Shown: piece after piece, positions 23,397-32,764 of the stretch
How the letters are laid out: every line of letters begins with the position of its first letter
Position numbering within the stretch: position 1 is the first letter of the stretch
Source of the DNA: Glycomyces sambucus
Lineage (GTDB): Bacteria > Actinomycetota > Actinomycetes > Mycobacteriales > Micromonosporaceae
Direction of reading: 5' to 3'
Length of the DNA stretch: 64,000 nt
Assembly: GCF_900102815.1 (NCBI RefSeq)
Contig: NZ_FNGF01000002.1
Span: 186,001-250,000 of the forward strand
The notes under the pieces: generated by a model
Database searches by the model: none
The model's input: the letters and a program-made list of their open reading frames with translations, nothing else
Told to the model about the DNA's origin: nothing
Translations under genes and position numbers: made by a program

Positions 23397-24367
23397 ACAC
23401 CCCCGTCCGACTGAGCGCCTTCGGCCTCGGACTCGCCGCGCTGTTCGGGGGCGCCTACGCGGTCGCCGCCGTGGCCGTCCCCGACAGCGCCGTCGAAGAC
23501 CGACTGGCCGACACCGAACCCGAACACGACATGGACATGGAGACGGACATGGAAGACCACGGCGGCCACGCGGCCGACCCGGTGCGCGGCCTCTCGATCG
23601 AGCAGGACGGCTACCTCATGAGCGAGGTCGCCGCCCCCGCCCAGACCGGCACCGACGGCGTCCTCGCCTTCGGCATCACCGCACCCGACGGCACCCCCCT
23701 CACCGAGTACACCGAGTCCCACGAGAAGCAGCTCCACCTCATCGTCGTCCGCGCCGACGGCGCCGAGTTCCGGCACGTCCACCCCGAGTTCGACGGCGAG
23801 ACCTGGTCCCTGCCCTGGTCCTGGGCCCAGCCCGGCACCTACCGCGTCTTCGCCGACTTCGTCCCCGGCGACGCCGCCGAGGAACTCGACGTGACGCTCT
23901 CGCAGACCGTCGAGGTCGCCGGCGACTACGCGCCCCGCGCCGACAACCCGATCACCCGCACCGCCAGTGTCGACGGCTTCGAGGTCACCCTCGCCGGCGA
24001 CCTCGCCACGGGCACCACCACCGAACTCACCGTCGAGGTCACCCGCGACGGCGAGCCCGTCACCGCCCTGGAGCCCTACCTCGGCGCCTGGGGCCACCTC
24101 GTCGCCCTCCGCGAAGGCGACCTCGGCTACCTGCACGTCCACCCCGAAGGCGACGACCCCGTGCCCGGCACCACCTCCGGCCCCGCCATCACCTTCGCCA
24201 CCGCCGCGCCCACCGAGGGCACGTACCTCCTCTACCTGGACTTCCAGGTCGACGGCCAGGTCCACACCGCGGCCTTCGTCCTCGACACCGACGGCACCGC
24301 GCCCGCCGCGCCGACCGAGTCCGCGACCCCGCACGGCCACGACGGCACCGACGCCCACGACGACTGA
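23393..24367 (+). CDS. Membrane-anchored His/Met-rich protein of the copper operon
   Basis: A 324-residue protein with an N-terminal hydrophobic anchor (about residues 5-30) and a Met/His/Asp-rich segment EHDMDMETDMEDHGGHA, then two beta-rich domains each containing an HxHPE-type motif (EFRHVHPEFDG and YLHVHPEGDD), and a His-rich end (HGHDGTDAHDD). Clusters of Met and His outside the membrane are typical Cu(I)/Cu(II) ligands. It is translationally coupled to copZ (ATGA overlap) and sits 60 bp before copA, so it probably buffers or delivers copper at the outer face of the membrane. A homologous arrangement is common in actinobacteria, but I know of no characterised member. Upstream in-frame starts lie inside copZ and are rejected. 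Confidence 0.75.
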   Translation: MNTPVRLSAFGLGLAALFGGAYAVAAVAVPDSAVEDRLADTEPEHDMDMETDMEDHGGHAADPVRGLSIEQDGYLMSEVAAPAQTGTDGVLAFGITAPDGTPLTEYTESHEKQLHLIVVRADGAEFRHVHPEFDGETWSLPWSWAQPGTYRVFADFVPGDAAEELDVTLSQTVEVAGDYAPRADNPITRTASVDGFEVTLAGDLATGTTTELTVEVTRDGEPVTALEPYLGAWGHLVALREGDLGYLHVHPEGDDPVPGTTSGPAITFATAAPTEGTYLLYLDFQVDGQVHTAAFVLDTDGTAPAAPTESATPHGHDGTDAHDD

Positions 24368-24427
24368 GCTTCCGACGACCGCGCCCCCAACGACCGAGCG
24401 AACACCGAGCAGAAGAAAGGCAGACCC

Positions 24428-26671
24428 ATGGCATCGGCCCCCGCCGCCGCGAACCGCATCGAACTCGAGATCGGCGGCATGACCTGCGCCTCCTGCGCCA
24501 TGCGGATCGAGAAGAAGCTCAACAGGCTCGACGGCGTGACCGCCAGCGTCAACTACGCCACCGAGAAGGCCCGCATCGACGCCCCCGCCGGCATCGACCC
24601 CGCCGAGCTCATCGCCGTCGTCGAGAAGACCGGCTACACCGCCGCCCTCCCCGCGGCCCCCGAACCCGAGGCCGCCCCCGAGGACCGCCCCGACCACGAA
24701 CTCGACTCCCTGCGCGACCGCCTCATCGCCTCGATCGTCCTGTCGGTCCCGGTCATCGCCATGTCGATGGCCCCGGCCCTCCAGTTCGACTACTGGCAGT
24801 GGCTCTCGCTCGCGCTGGCCTGGCCGGTCATCGCGTGGGCGGCCTGGCCGTTCCACAAGGCCGCCTGGACCAACCTGCGCCACGGCGCGGCCACGATGGA
24901 CACGCTGGTGTCCGTCGGCACGCTCGCCGCGTTCGCCTGGTCGGTGTACGCCCTGTTCTGGGGGACGGCCGGCGAGATCGGCATGACCCACCCGTTCGAG
25001 TTCAAGGTCGAACCCAACGACGGCGCCGGGAACCTCTACTTCGAGGTCGCCGCGGGCGTCACGATGTTCCTGCTGGCCGGGCGCTACTTCGAGAAGCGCT
25101 CGAAGCGCCGGGCCGGCGCGGCCCTGCGGGCCCTGCTGGAGATGGGCGCCAAGGACGTCGCGGTCCTGCGCGGCGGCGCCGAGACCCGCGTCCCGATCGC
25201 GCAGCTCGCGGTCGGCGACGAGTTCGTGGTCCGCCCGGGGGAGAAGATCGCCGCCGACGGCGTGATCGTCTCGGGCACCTCCGCGATCGACGCCTCCATG
25301 CTCACCGGCGAGTCGGTGCCCGTGGAGGCCGGCGAGGGCGACGCGGTCACCGGCGCCACCGTCAACGCCGGCGGCCGCCTGGTCGTCCGCGCCACCCGCG
25401 TCGGCGCCGACACCCAGCTCGCCCAGATGGCCCGCCTCGTCGAGGAGGCCCAGTCCGGGAAGGCCGAGGTCCAGCGCCTCGCCGACCGCGTCTCGGGGTT
25501 CTTCGTGCCGGTGGTCATCGCGATCGCGGTCGGCACCCTCGGGTTCTGGCTCGGCGCCGGCTTCCCGGCCGCCGCGGCCTTCACCGCCGCCGTCGCGGTC
25601 CTCATCATCGCCTGCCCGTGCGCCCTCGGCCTCGCCACGCCGACCGCGCTGCTGGTCGGCACCGGCCGCGGCGCCCAGATGGGCGTCCTCATCAAGGGCC
25701 CGGAGGTCCTGGAGTCCACCCGCAAAGTGGACACGATCGTGCTCGACAAGACCGGCACCGTCACCACCGGGAAGATGACCCTCGTGGACGTCCTCCCCGC
25801 GGAGGGCGTCGACCGGGCCGAGCTGCTGCGGCTCGCCGGTGCGATCGAGCACGCCTCGGAGCACCCGGTGGCGCAGGCGATCGCGAAGGGCGCCGCCGCT
25901 GACGGGCCGCTGCCCGCGGTCGAGGACTTCCAGAACGTCGAGGGCAAGGGCGTCCAAGGCGTCGTCGACGGCCACTACGTGGTCGTGGGCCGCGAGTCCC
26001 TGCTCCGGGACTGGACCCTCGACCTCGACCCGGCGCTCGCCGAGGCCAAGGCCGAGGCCGAGCGCGGCGGCAAGACCGCGGTGGCCGTGGCCTGGGACGG
26101 TGAGGCCCGCGGGGTCCTGGTCGTCGCCGACACCGTCAAGCCGACCAGCCGCGAGGCGGTCGCCCAGTTCAAGGCCCTCGGGCTGACGCCGGTCCTGCTG
26201 ACCGGCGACAACCGGGCCGTCGCCGAGCGCATCGCGGCCGAGGTCGGGATCGACGAGGTGATCGCCGAAGTGCTCCCCGAGGACAAGGTCGCGGCCGTGA
26301 CCCGGCTCCAGGAGCAGGGCAAGACCGTCGCCATGGTCGGCGACGGCGTCAACGACGCCGCCGCGCTCGCCAAGGCCGACCTCGGCCTGGCGATGGGCAC
26401 CGGCACCGACGTCGCCATCGAGGCGGCCGACCTGACGCTCGTCCGCGGCGACCTGCGCGGTGCGGCGGACGCGATCCGGCTCGCGCGGCGCACCCTCGGC
26501 ACCATCAAGGGCAACCTGTTCTGGGCCTTCGCCTACAACGTCGCGGCGATCCCGCTCGCGGCCCTGGGCCTGCTCAACCCGATGCTCGCCGGGGCGGCCA
26601 TGGCCTTCTCGAGCGTGTTCGTGGTCGGCAACAGCCTGCGGCTGCGCTCGTTCAAGAGCCGCGCGCTGTAA
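24428..26671 (+). CDS. copA: Copper-translocating P-type ATPase
   Basis: A 747-residue P1B-1 ATPase. It has one N-terminal HMA domain with GMTCASC (about residues 17-23), a linker, membrane helices, the phosphatase motif TGES, the transport motif CPC ([12 protein letters not shown], near 395), phosphorylation motif DKTGT (near 438), the SEHP nucleotide-binding His-Pro (near 476), TGDN (near 590) and GDGVND (near 637). These mark export of Cu(I). It is the last gene of the copper operon and ends at a very strong terminator. The single HMA domain and length are normal for bacterial CopA. GAAAGG lies upstream of the ATG. Confidence 0.97.
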   Translation: MASAPAAANRIELEIGGMTCASCAMRIEKKLNRLDGVTASVNYATEKARIDAPAGIDPAELIAVVEKTGYTAALPAAPEPEAAPEDRPDHELDSLRDRLIASIVLSVPVIAMSMAPALQFDYWQWLSLALAWPVIAWAAWPFHKAAWTNLRHGAATMDTLVSVGTLAAFAWSVYALFWGTAGEIGMTHPFEFKVEPNDGAGNLYFEVAAGVTMFLLAGRYFEKRSKRRAGAALRALLEMGAKDVAVLRGGAETRVPIAQLAVGDEFVVRPGEKIAADGVIVSGTSAIDASMLTGESVPVEAGEGDAVTGATVNAGGRLVVRATRVGADTQLAQMARLVEEAQSGKAEVQRLADRVSGFFVPVVIAIAVGTLGFWLGAGFPAAAAFTAAVAVLIIACPCALGLATPTALLVGTGRGAQMGVLIKGPEVLESTRKVDTIVLDKTGTVTTGKMTLVDVLPAEGVDRAELLRLAGAIEHASEHPVAQAIAKGAAADGPLPAVEDFQNVEGKGVQGVVDGHYVVVGRESLLRDWTLDLDPALAEAKAEAERGGKTAVAVAWDGEARGVLVVADTVKPTSREAVAQFKALGLTPVLLTGDNRAVAERIAAEVGIDEVIAEVLPEDKVAAVTRLQEQGKTVAMVGDGVNDAAALAKADLGLAMGTGTDVAIEAADLTLVRGDLRGAADAIRLARRTLGTIKGNLFWAFAYNVAAIPLAALGLLNPMLAGAAMAFSSVFVVGNSLRLRSFKSRAL

Positions 26672-26678
26672 GCACAGA

Positions 26679-26718
26679 CGAGGAGGGCTCCCGCCGGAAC
26701 CGGCGGGAGCCCTCCTCG
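26679..26718. terminator. Strong bidirectional terminator after copA
   Basis: Perfect 19-bp arms starting CGAGGAGGGCTCCCGCCGG (26679-26697) and complement (26700-26718) with a 2-nt centre, between convergent copA and the AHSA1 gene. Confidence 0.9.
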
Positions 26719-26724
26719 CGTCTG

Positions 26725-27570
26725 CTACGCGTCGAGCTTCGCGGCCTCGGCGGCGACGCGGGCGATCGCGCCGTCGCCCCACTGCTCCACCGCGGCGTCC
26801 AGCTCGGCCGGGTCGGTGCCGGCGACCTCCAGGAACAGGCGGGCGCCGTGGCCGGTGCCCTCCCCGAAGCGCAGCCGGACCTCCTCGCCCGGCTCGTCCG
26901 CGGCCACCGCGAACGCGAAGGACTTCGGCTCGTCGCACTCGACCACCACGCCGAGCAGCACTGCGGTCGCCTGCGGGGCCCGGAACTCCTCGCCCGGACC
27001 GGGCGCCGCCCCCGGGCCGCCGAAGAACAGGTCCCAGGCCGCCTGCGCCGGGCACGTCAACTGCCGCTCGAACGACGCCGTCCAACCGTCCGCCGTGGTC
27101 GTGACCTGCGGCCGGTCGAGCCCGAACCGCGACGCCAGCTCCTCGTGCCGCGCGACCCCGCGCCCGGCCTCGCCCGGCTTCCGGTCGGCCAGCACCTCCG
27201 CGAGCGCGCCCATGCACAGCTCCCAGCCGGCCGCGAAGCTCGCCGCCCCCGGCTTGTCGTCGAAGCCGTGGACCAGCGTGAACAGGGTCCCGTCGCCGTC
27301 CTCGGCCAGTGTGAACTCCAGCTTGTCGTCGCCCCACGTGAACGCGAGGAACCGCGGCGGGTCGGCCTCCAGGACCTCGCCCGTGCCCCCTTCGCCGAAG
27401 TCGGCCTTCCCGCCCGCGCGCAGCTCGAGGTCGGCGCCGAACGGGAACCACTGCGCGAGGTGCTCCTGCTCGGTCACCGCGCGCCAGACGCGGTCGATCG
27501 GGTGGTCGTAGCGGCGCTCGACCTTCACGGCCGGCCGGTCGCGGTCGGTGAGCAGTTCGGTGTCGGTCAT
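26725..27570 (-). CDS. SRPBCC (AHSA1-like) domain protein, two domains
   Basis: A 281-residue protein with two START/AHSA1-like SRPBCC domains. The first (about residues 15-140) reads YDHPIDRVWRAVTEQEHLAQWFPFGADLELRAGG, the classic AHSA1 signature; the second (about 165-280) starts FERQLTCPAQAAWDLFFGG. Such proteins bind small hydrophobic ligands or act as chaperone-like factors. It is coupled to the upstream ArsR gene by a 4-bp ATGA overlap; the ArsR-AHSA1 pair is a widespread actinobacterial module whose inducer is generally unknown. The start at 27570 (MTDTELL) follows the overlap. A longer frame running through the ArsR gene is an antisense-type artefact. Confidence 0.85.
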   Translation of the reverse strand: MTDTELLTDRDRPAVKVERRYDHPIDRVWRAVTEQEHLAQWFPFGADLELRAGGKADFGEGGTGEVLEADPPRFLAFTWGDDKLEFTLAEDGDGTLFTLVHGFDDKPGAASFAAGWELCMGALAEVLADRKPGEAGRGVARHEELASRFGLDRPQVTTTADGWTASFERQLTCPAQAAWDLFFGGPGAAPGPGEEFRAPQATAVLLGVVVECDEPKSFAFAVAADEPGEEVRLRFGEGTGHGARLFLEVAGTDPAELDAAVEQWGDGAIARVAAEAAKLDA

Positions 27571-27941
27571 CGGTCCTTCTCCTCGTCGGTTGCGGTCTCC
27601 GTTGCAGGGGCTGCTGCGGCGTCCTCTTCGGCCGCCATGGCGTCCAGGCGGTCTCCCAGCCGGTCGAGCCGCGACTCCCACATCCAGCGGTACGGCTCCA
27701 GCCACCGGTCGACCTCGCGCAGCGGCTCGGGCCGCAGTTCGTACCAGCGTCGCTGCGCCTCCGCGCGGACGCTGACGAACCCCGAATCCCGCAGCACCCG
27801 CAGGTGCTTCGACGCGAGCGGCTGGCTCAGCCCCAGGCCCTCGGCCAGCTCGCCGACGGTCCGCGGCCCCTCGCGGAGCCGTTCGACGATCGCCTGCCGG
27901 ACCGGCAGCGCCAGCACCTCGAAGATCGAGGACACCACCAT
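27567..27941 (-). CDS. ArsR family transcriptional regulator
   Basis: A 124-residue winged-helix regulator: LALPVRQAIVERLREGPRTVGELAEGLGLSQPLASKHLRVLRDSGFV (residues 9-55) and the wing RAEAQRRWYELRPEPLREVDRWL. No metal-binding ELCVCDL motif is present, so it belongs to the non-metal class associated with SRPBCC partners. AAGGAG lies 8 nt before the ATG. A GTTATATAAC palindrome 15-24 bp upstream of the start is the probable operator and promoter element. The C-terminal 25 residues are an acidic Ala/Glu tail. It likely represses itself and the downstream AHSA1 gene. Confidence 0.9.
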   Translation of the reverse strand: MVVSSIFEVLALPVRQAIVERLREGPRTVGELAEGLGLSQPLASKHLRVLRDSGFVSVRAEAQRRWYELRPEPLREVDRWLEPYRWMWESRLDRLGDRLDAMAAEEDAAAAPATETATDEEKDR

Positions 27942-27955
27942 TGCATACTCCTTCG

Positions 27956-27965
27956 GTTATATAAC
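27956..27965. promoter_or_regulatory. Palindrome at the arsR promoter
   Basis: GTTATATAAC, an AT-rich perfect palindrome that stands out in this GC-rich DNA, 15 bp before the ArsR start. It probably combines the -10 region and operator. Confidence 0.6.
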
Positions 27966-28102
27966 GCTTCATTCATACACCGAGGCGGGCCGGTCCGTCA
28001 AGCAAGCCCGCGTGGCCTGGGGCGCAGGCGCGCTCCGCACCGGGGTCCGCGCGGGCGGCCGGTGCTAGGTTCGGCGCGGAAACACTCTGAAAGGAGCCCG
28101 CG

Positions 28103-28420
28103 GTGGCCAAGAACCCCGTCTTCCTGTACCGGATGCTCACCCTCGCCGAAGGCTGGTCCTTCGTGCTCCTCCTCGTCCTCGGCTCGGGCCTGAGCCGCGT
28201 CTCCGACATCGACCTGGTCATGCCGCTCGGCTCCCTCCACGGCGCCCTGTTCGTGCTGCTGTGCGGCTCCACCCTCCTCGTGCGCCGCCGCCTCGGCTGG
28301 GGCTTCGGGACCACGCTCCTCGCGCTCGTGTGCGCCGTCGTGCCGCTCGCGCCGTTCTGGTTCCACCACCGCAAGCGCGAGGACTTCCTCCGCGCCGAGG
28401 CCGCCGCCCAGCCCGCCTAG
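28103..28420 (+). CDS. DUF3817 domain-containing membrane protein
   Basis: A 105-residue protein with three predicted membrane helices (about residues 18-32, 42-62 and 68-88) and the family pattern RxLTLAEGWSFVLLL ... MPLGSLHGALFVLL ... PLAPFWFHHRKRED. DUF3817 proteins are small integral-membrane proteins common in actinobacteria, with no known function. The GTG start at 28103 has AAAGGAG 8 nt upstream. It stands alone, divergent from the ArsR pair and ended by a perfect hairpin. Confidence 0.88.
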   Translation: MAKNPVFLYRMLTLAEGWSFVLLLVLGSGLSRVSDIDLVMPLGSLHGALFVLLCGSTLLVRRRLGWGFGTTLLALVCAVVPLAPFWFHHRKREDFLRAEAAAQPA

Positions 28421-28435
28421 GACCCGCGCTTCCGC

Positions 28436-28467
28436 AACGCGCTCCCGGACTCCTCCGGGGGCGCGTT
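28436..28467 (+). terminator. Terminator after the DUF3817 gene
   Basis: Arms AACGCGCTCCCGGA (28436-28449) and TCCGGGGGCGCGTT (28454-28467) pair fully with one wobble around CTCC. Confidence 0.8.
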
Positions 28468-28552
28468 CTCGCGTCTTCACCTGCGAACCCGCCCGCCCGC
28501 CAGGAAACTGTTGTGACTCGTGTTGCGATCCGAAATTCCTCTGATATCGTTC

Positions 28553-28580
28553 TTGGAAACGTTCTTAAGAACGTTCCCAA
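28553..28580. promoter_or_regulatory. LacI-family operator of the riboside operon
   Basis: A 28-bp inverted repeat with one mismatch, centred on AACGTTCTTAAGAACGTT (28558-28575) and flanked by TTGG/CCAA. Each half holds AACGTT, the typical LacI-family half-site core. It lies 26 bp before the regulator's start, implying autorepression of the whole operon. Confidence 0.85.
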
Positions 28581-28605
28581 ACCCCTCCTATCTGCAGGGA
28601 TGAGG

Positions 28606-29619
28606 ATGGCTGAGACACCGAAGTCCAACCTCCAGCTCGTGGCCGCCAAGGCCGGCGTGTCCGTGTCCTCCGTGTCGCGGGTCCTCAACGGCGGCTCCGC
28701 CAGCGAAGACCTCGCGCGCAAGGTCCGCGAGGCCGCCGCCGAGCTCGGATACGTCCCCCACGCCAGCGCCCGCACCATGCGCACCGGGCGCACCGACCAG
28801 ATCACCCTCGCCGTCGCCGACGTCGGCAACCCCGTCTACGTGCAGATGATGCGCACCGTGACCGGGATCGTCGCCAAGGCCGGGTACCGGCTCGTCGTCT
28901 CCTCCACCGGCAGCGACCCCGCCTCCCAGATCGACCTCGTCACCAGCCTCAACCGCGGCTACGCCGACGGGCTCCTCATGAGCCCGCTGCGCATCACCGA
29001 GGACCTCGTCGAGGCCATGAAGTCGAGCCGCCTCCCGATCGTCGTCATCGGCACCCTCCCCGCCGACGTCGAACTCGACAACGTGCGCGCCGACTCCGCC
29101 ACCGGCATCGGCCTCGCCGTCGAGCACCTGGTCGCCCAGGGCCGGCGCCGGATCGCGCTCGTCAACGGCCCGGTCGACACCGTCCCCGGCTCCGCCCGCC
29201 TCGCCGGCTACCTCGCGGCGATCGAGCGGTACGGGCTCCCCACCTCCTCCGAACTCCAGGTCACCGCGACCGCGTTCACCTACCGGGCCGGGCGCAAGGC
29301 CACCGCCGCACTCCTCGGCCAGGCCAGCCCCGACGCGATCATCGGCGCCAACGACCTCCTCGCCGTCGCCGCGCTCAAGGAGCTCGCCGCCGCCGGGGTC
29401 CGCGTCCCCCGGGACACGGCGGTCGTCGGCATGGACGACACCGACGCCGCCGAACTCGCCACGCCCTCGCTGACCTCGGTGGACCTCGGCTCGGCCAAGC
29501 GCGCCAAGGCCGCCGCGAAGCTCCTCATCCGCCGCATCCAGGAACCCGACGCCCCCGTCAGCCGCATCGTGATCCCCCCGGCGCTCTCGATCCGCGAATC
29601 CACCGGAGGCCCGGCATGA
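28606..29619 (+). CDS. LacI family transcriptional regulator
   Basis: A 337-residue LacI-family repressor. The N-terminal HTH and hinge are clear: LQLVAAKAGVSVSSVSRVLNGG (about residues 8-29). A periplasmic-binding-protein-like sensor follows (IGLAVEHLVAQGRRRIALVNGP, PDAIIGANDLLAVAALKEL, AVVGMDDTD) that would bind the inducing sugar. The ATG at 28606 is preferred over one 6 nt upstream because GCAGGG is then 6 nt away. It is the first gene of a ten-gene operon and overlaps the first permease by 4 bp. The 28-bp palindrome upstream is its likely operator. Unusually, the regulator is the promoter-proximal gene, so expression is self-limiting. Confidence 0.92.
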   Translation: MAETPKSNLQLVAAKAGVSVSSVSRVLNGGSASEDLARKVREAAAELGYVPHASARTMRTGRTDQITLAVADVGNPVYVQMMRTVTGIVAKAGYRLVVSSTGSDPASQIDLVTSLNRGYADGLLMSPLRITEDLVEAMKSSRLPIVVIGTLPADVELDNVRADSATGIGLAVEHLVAQGRRRIALVNGPVDTVPGSARLAGYLAAIERYGLPTSSELQVTATAFTYRAGRKATAALLGQASPDAIIGANDLLAVAALKELAAAGVRVPRDTAVVGMDDTDAAELATPSLTSVDLGSAKRAKAAAKLLIRRIQEPDAPVSRIVIPPALSIRESTGGPA

Positions 29620-30536
29620 CCGCGCTCGCCGCACCCGCATCACCCCGGGCGCCCAAGCGGCGCAAGAGCACCGAGGGCCGCGACGCGTGGCTCCTGGTCC
29701 TGCCCGCGCTCCTGCCGGTCATGCTCTTCAGCGTCTACCCGCTCGTGTACGGCGTCCTCCTCGGCTTCACCGACGCCGAGGCCGGGCTCAACGCGGAGAC
29801 GCACTTCAACGGGTTCGACAACTACACCGCGCTCGCCGGCAACGAGCTGTTCTGGAACTCGTTCAAGATCGGCCTCATCTGGGCCTTCGCGGTGACGATC
29901 CTCCAGTTCCTGGCCTCGCTCGGGCTCGCGCTGCTGCTCAACCTCGACCTGCGCCTGCGCTGGCTCGCCCGCACGCTCGCGCTCATCCCGTGGGCGATGC
30001 CGCCGGTCATCATCGCGATCATGTGGCAGCTCATGCTCAACCCGAACTACGGGCCCGTCAACCGCACGCTCGCCTCGCTGGGCCTGCCGTCCTCGATCAA
30101 CTGGCTCGGCGAGTCGGCGATCGCGCTCCCGGTGGTCATCGTGGTCGGCGTGTGGGCGGGGATGCCGCAGACCACGGTCACGCTCCTGGCCGGGCTCCAG
30201 TCGGTGCCCGCCGAGCTGAACGAGGCCGCCGCGATCGACGGCGCGAGCACCTGGCGCCGGTTCTGGCACGTGACGCTGCCGGCGCTGCGCCCGATCATCA
30301 CCGCGATCACCACGCTCGACCTGATCTGGAACTTCAACTCGTTCGCGCTCGTGTTCGTCCTGACCGCGGGCGGCCCGGGCGGGACCACGATGCTGCCGAG
30401 CCTGTTCGCCTACAACGAGGCGTTCCGGTACGGCAACTTCGGCTACGCCGCCGCGATGGGCAACGTCATGGTCGTCCTCATCGGCGCCTTCCTGATCCTG
30501 TACCTGCGCGCTCAGATGCGGAGCCGGAACTCATGA
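29616..30536 (+). CDS. Carbohydrate ABC transporter permease, MalF-like
   Basis: A 306-residue CUT1-type permease with six membrane helices. The EAA loop that contacts the ATPase reads LNEAAAIDGASTWRRFWHVTLPALRP (about residue 205). An N-terminal basic cytoplasmic tail (PKRRKSTEGR) precedes helix 1. It pairs with the next permease and the lipoprotein binding protein. No ATPase gene is in the operon, so a shared MsiK-type ATPase encoded elsewhere is expected, as is usual for actinobacterial CUT1 systems. It overlaps lacI and the next permease by 4 bp each. Confidence 0.93.
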   Translation: MTALAAPASPRAPKRRKSTEGRDAWLLVLPALLPVMLFSVYPLVYGVLLGFTDAEAGLNAETHFNGFDNYTALAGNELFWNSFKIGLIWAFAVTILQFLASLGLALLLNLDLRLRWLARTLALIPWAMPPVIIAIMWQLMLNPNYGPVNRTLASLGLPSSINWLGESAIALPVVIVVGVWAGMPQTTVTLLAGLQSVPAELNEAAAIDGASTWRRFWHVTLPALRPIITAITTLDLIWNFNSFALVFVLTAGGPGGTTMLPSLFAYNEAFRYGNFGYAAAMGNVMVVLIGAFLILYLRAQMRSRNS

Positions 30537-31375
30537 CCCGATCCATGCGCAACCCCGTCGCCCGCCCGCTCCAGTACCTGGCGCTCCTGGCGTACATGTG
30601 CTTCCTGGCGTTCCCGCTGGTCTTCCTGCTCACGACCGCGTTCAAGACCGACCGCGAGATCCGCTCGCCCGACCCGTCGTTCCTGCCGCGGTCGCTCAAC
30701 TTCGACAACTTCACCGCCGCGATCGAGCGCGCCGACCTGTTCCAGGCCGCCGCCAACAGCCTGCTCACGGCGGTCACCACCACGGTGATCGTCACGGCCG
30801 TCTCGCTCCCGGCGGCCTACGCCCTGGTCCGGTTCCGCACCAGGCTGCGGGCCGTCGCCACCGGGTGGATCCTGCTCTCGCAGGTCTTCCCGTTCATCCT
30901 CATCATCATCCCGCTGTTCCTGCTGCTCAAGGACATCGGCCTGGTGAACACGCTGCTGGGCCTGGTCCTGGTGTACGCCGTCTGGGCGCTCCCCTTCGCG
31001 CTGTGGATGCTCCAGGGCTACGTCTCGGCGATCCCGGTCGAACTCGAAGAGGCCAGCGCCGTCGACGGCGCCGGCCGGTTCAAGACCCTCGTGAAGATCG
31101 TCCTGCCGCTCCTCGCGCCCGGCCTGGTCGCGACCAGCCTGTTCACCTTCATCAACTCCTGGAACGAGTTCTTCTTCGCGCTCGTGCTCATCCAGGACCC
31201 GGACATGCAGACCCTGCCGCTCGCCCTCGCCCGCTTCGTGGGCGCCGAGGGGCAGGTCCAACTCGGGCCGCTGGCCGCCGCCGCGCTCATCGCGTGCGTC
31301 CCCAGCCTCGTGTTCTTCATGCTCATCCAGAAACGGCTCACCGCCGGACTCCTCAGCGGCGCGGTCAAAGGCTGA
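30533..31375 (+). CDS. Carbohydrate ABC transporter permease, MalG-like
   Basis: A 280-residue CUT1 permease with six helices and the EAA loop PVELEEASAVDGAGRFKTLVKIVLPLLAPG (about residue 175). The C-terminus ends KRLTAGLLSGAVKG, the usual MalG-type tail. It is translationally coupled to the MalF-like gene by ATGA. Together they form the membrane channel for uptake of the operon's unknown substrate. Confidence 0.93.
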   Translation: MTRSMRNPVARPLQYLALLAYMCFLAFPLVFLLTTAFKTDREIRSPDPSFLPRSLNFDNFTAAIERADLFQAAANSLLTAVTTTVIVTAVSLPAAYALVRFRTRLRAVATGWILLSQVFPFILIIIPLFLLLKDIGLVNTLLGLVLVYAVWALPFALWMLQGYVSAIPVELEEASAVDGAGRFKTLVKIVLPLLAPGLVATSLFTFINSWNEFFFALVLIQDPDMQTLPLALARFVGAEGQVQLGPLAAAALIACVPSLVFFMLIQKRLTAGLLSGAVKG

Positions 31376-31407
31376 CCGGGCCGACCACTATGGAAAGAGA
31401 GAACGAA

Positions 31408-32691
31408 ATGCGCACTCGCACCAGCGCCAGCGTCGCCGCGGTAGCAGGGCTCATATCCCTGCCCCTCGCGCTCACCGGCTGCTCCGCCTTCGGGGTCGGC
31501 GACGACTCGGACGAGGGCGGGAAGGTCACCCTGACCTTCCAGTCGCTGGCCTACCAGGACACCACGATCGCCGCCACGCAGGAGATCGTCGACGCCTGGA
31601 ACGCCGACAACCCCGACGTCCAGGTCGAACTCGTGCAGGGCTCCTGGGACAACGTGCACGACCAGCTCGTGACCCAGTTCCAGGGCGGCACCGCGCCCGA
31701 CGTCATCCACGACGAGTCCGCCGACATCATGGGCTTCGCCGAGCAGGGCTACCTCGCCGACCTGACCGACCTGCTCAGCGACGACACCAAGTCCGCGGTC
31801 TCGGACGACATCTGGGGCACCGTCACCTCCTCGGACGGCGCGATCGTCGCCGCCCCGACGCTGCTCCAGTCCTACGTGGTCTTCGCCAACACCGACGCGT
31901 TCGCCGACGCCGGCGTCGAGGTCCCCGCGGGCGAGAGCCTGTCGTGGGACGACTTCCAGGCCCTCGCCGGCCAGCTCGGCGGCGACGGCGGCTTCGGCCT
32001 CGGGTGGGGCCTCCAGCAGCCCACCGCCGCGGTCATGAACCTCTCGCTCGGCTTCGACGGCACCTACTTCGAGGGCGACGCGATCAACGTGGCCGAGAAC
32101 GAGCTGGCCGTGCCCGAGCGCATCCACGCCATGGCCTACGAGGACGGATCGCTCGACCCGGTCTCGCTGACCCAGTCCGGCTCCGACGTCCTGCCCGGCT
32201 TCTTCGACGGCCGGTACCCGATGTACGTGGCGGGCAACTACATCGCCCAGCAGATCACCGAGTCCGCTCCCGAGGGCTTCAACTGGGCCGTCCTGCCCCC
32301 GCTCGCGGGCACCGCCGGCGCGGTCCAGGCCGCCAACCCGCAGACCATGTCGGTGGCCGCCGAGTCCGAGCACGTCGAGGAGTCGGCCGCGTTCATCGAC
32401 TTCTTCATGCAGGCCGAGCACCAGGCCGCCCTCGCGCAGGGCGACTGGCTCATCCCGTCCTCGGACACCGCGCGCGAGCTCGTCGCCGAGCAGACCGCGG
32501 GCGAGAACGGCTGGGACGCGATCCTCGCCTCCGGCGAGGGCCTGTCGGCCGCGCCGTTCCAGTCGGCCGTGAACTACCCGCAGTGGAAGGACCAGTACGC
32601 GACCCCCGCCCTCCAGCAGTACCTGGCGGACGAGATCACCGTCGAGCAGCTGCAGACGCAGCTCACCGACGGCTGGAACGACCTGGGCTAG
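31408..32691 (+). CDS. Extracellular solute-binding lipoprotein (CUT1 family)
   Basis: A 427-residue binding protein. The signal peptide ends with lipobox ALTGC (Cys at residue 25), so the mature protein is anchored to the membrane exterior. It has the family-1 extracellular solute-binding fold: VTLTFQSLAYQDTTIAATQEIVDAWNADNPDVQVELVQGSW, QFQGGTAPDVIHDESADIMGFAEQGYLADLTDLL, FFDGRYPMYVAGNY. It captures the substrate for the two permeases. The ATG at 31408 is preferred over one at 31390 because it leaves a standard short n-region and an AGAGAG site upstream. A hairpin just after the gene may enrich its mRNA relative to the enzymes. Confidence 0.92.
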   Translation: MRTRTSASVAAVAGLISLPLALTGCSAFGVGDDSDEGGKVTLTFQSLAYQDTTIAATQEIVDAWNADNPDVQVELVQGSWDNVHDQLVTQFQGGTAPDVIHDESADIMGFAEQGYLADLTDLLSDDTKSAVSDDIWGTVTSSDGAIVAAPTLLQSYVVFANTDAFADAGVEVPAGESLSWDDFQALAGQLGGDGGFGLGWGLQQPTAAVMNLSLGFDGTYFEGDAINVAENELAVPERIHAMAYEDGSLDPVSLTQSGSDVLPGFFDGRYPMYVAGNYIAQQITESAPEGFNWAVLPPLAGTAGAVQAANPQTMSVAAESEHVEESAAFIDFFMQAEHQAALAQGDWLIPSSDTARELVAEQTAGENGWDAILASGEGLSAAPFQSAVNYPQWKDQYATPALQQYLADEITVEQLQTQLTDGWNDLG

Positions 32692-32710
32692 CGCCGCACG
32701 AACACCCTCC

Positions 32711-32738
32711 GCCCGCCGGGGCCGCGGCCCCGGCGGGC
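32711..32738 (+). terminator. Intercistronic hairpin after the binding-protein gene
   Basis: Perfect palindrome with 14-bp arms GCCCGCCGGGGCCG and complement, between the transport and enzyme genes. Such hairpins often reduce downstream expression and stabilise upstream mRNA. Confidence 0.75.
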
Positions 32739-32764
32739 ACCGAACCAGAACCTGAGGAGACACG

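Noticed and set aside
23372-27451. A long minus-strand open frame (about 1,360 codons) opposite the copper operon
   Set aside because: It is antisense to copA and its neighbour, rich in Gly/Asp/Val/Arg, and has no recognisable domain; an artefact of GC bias.
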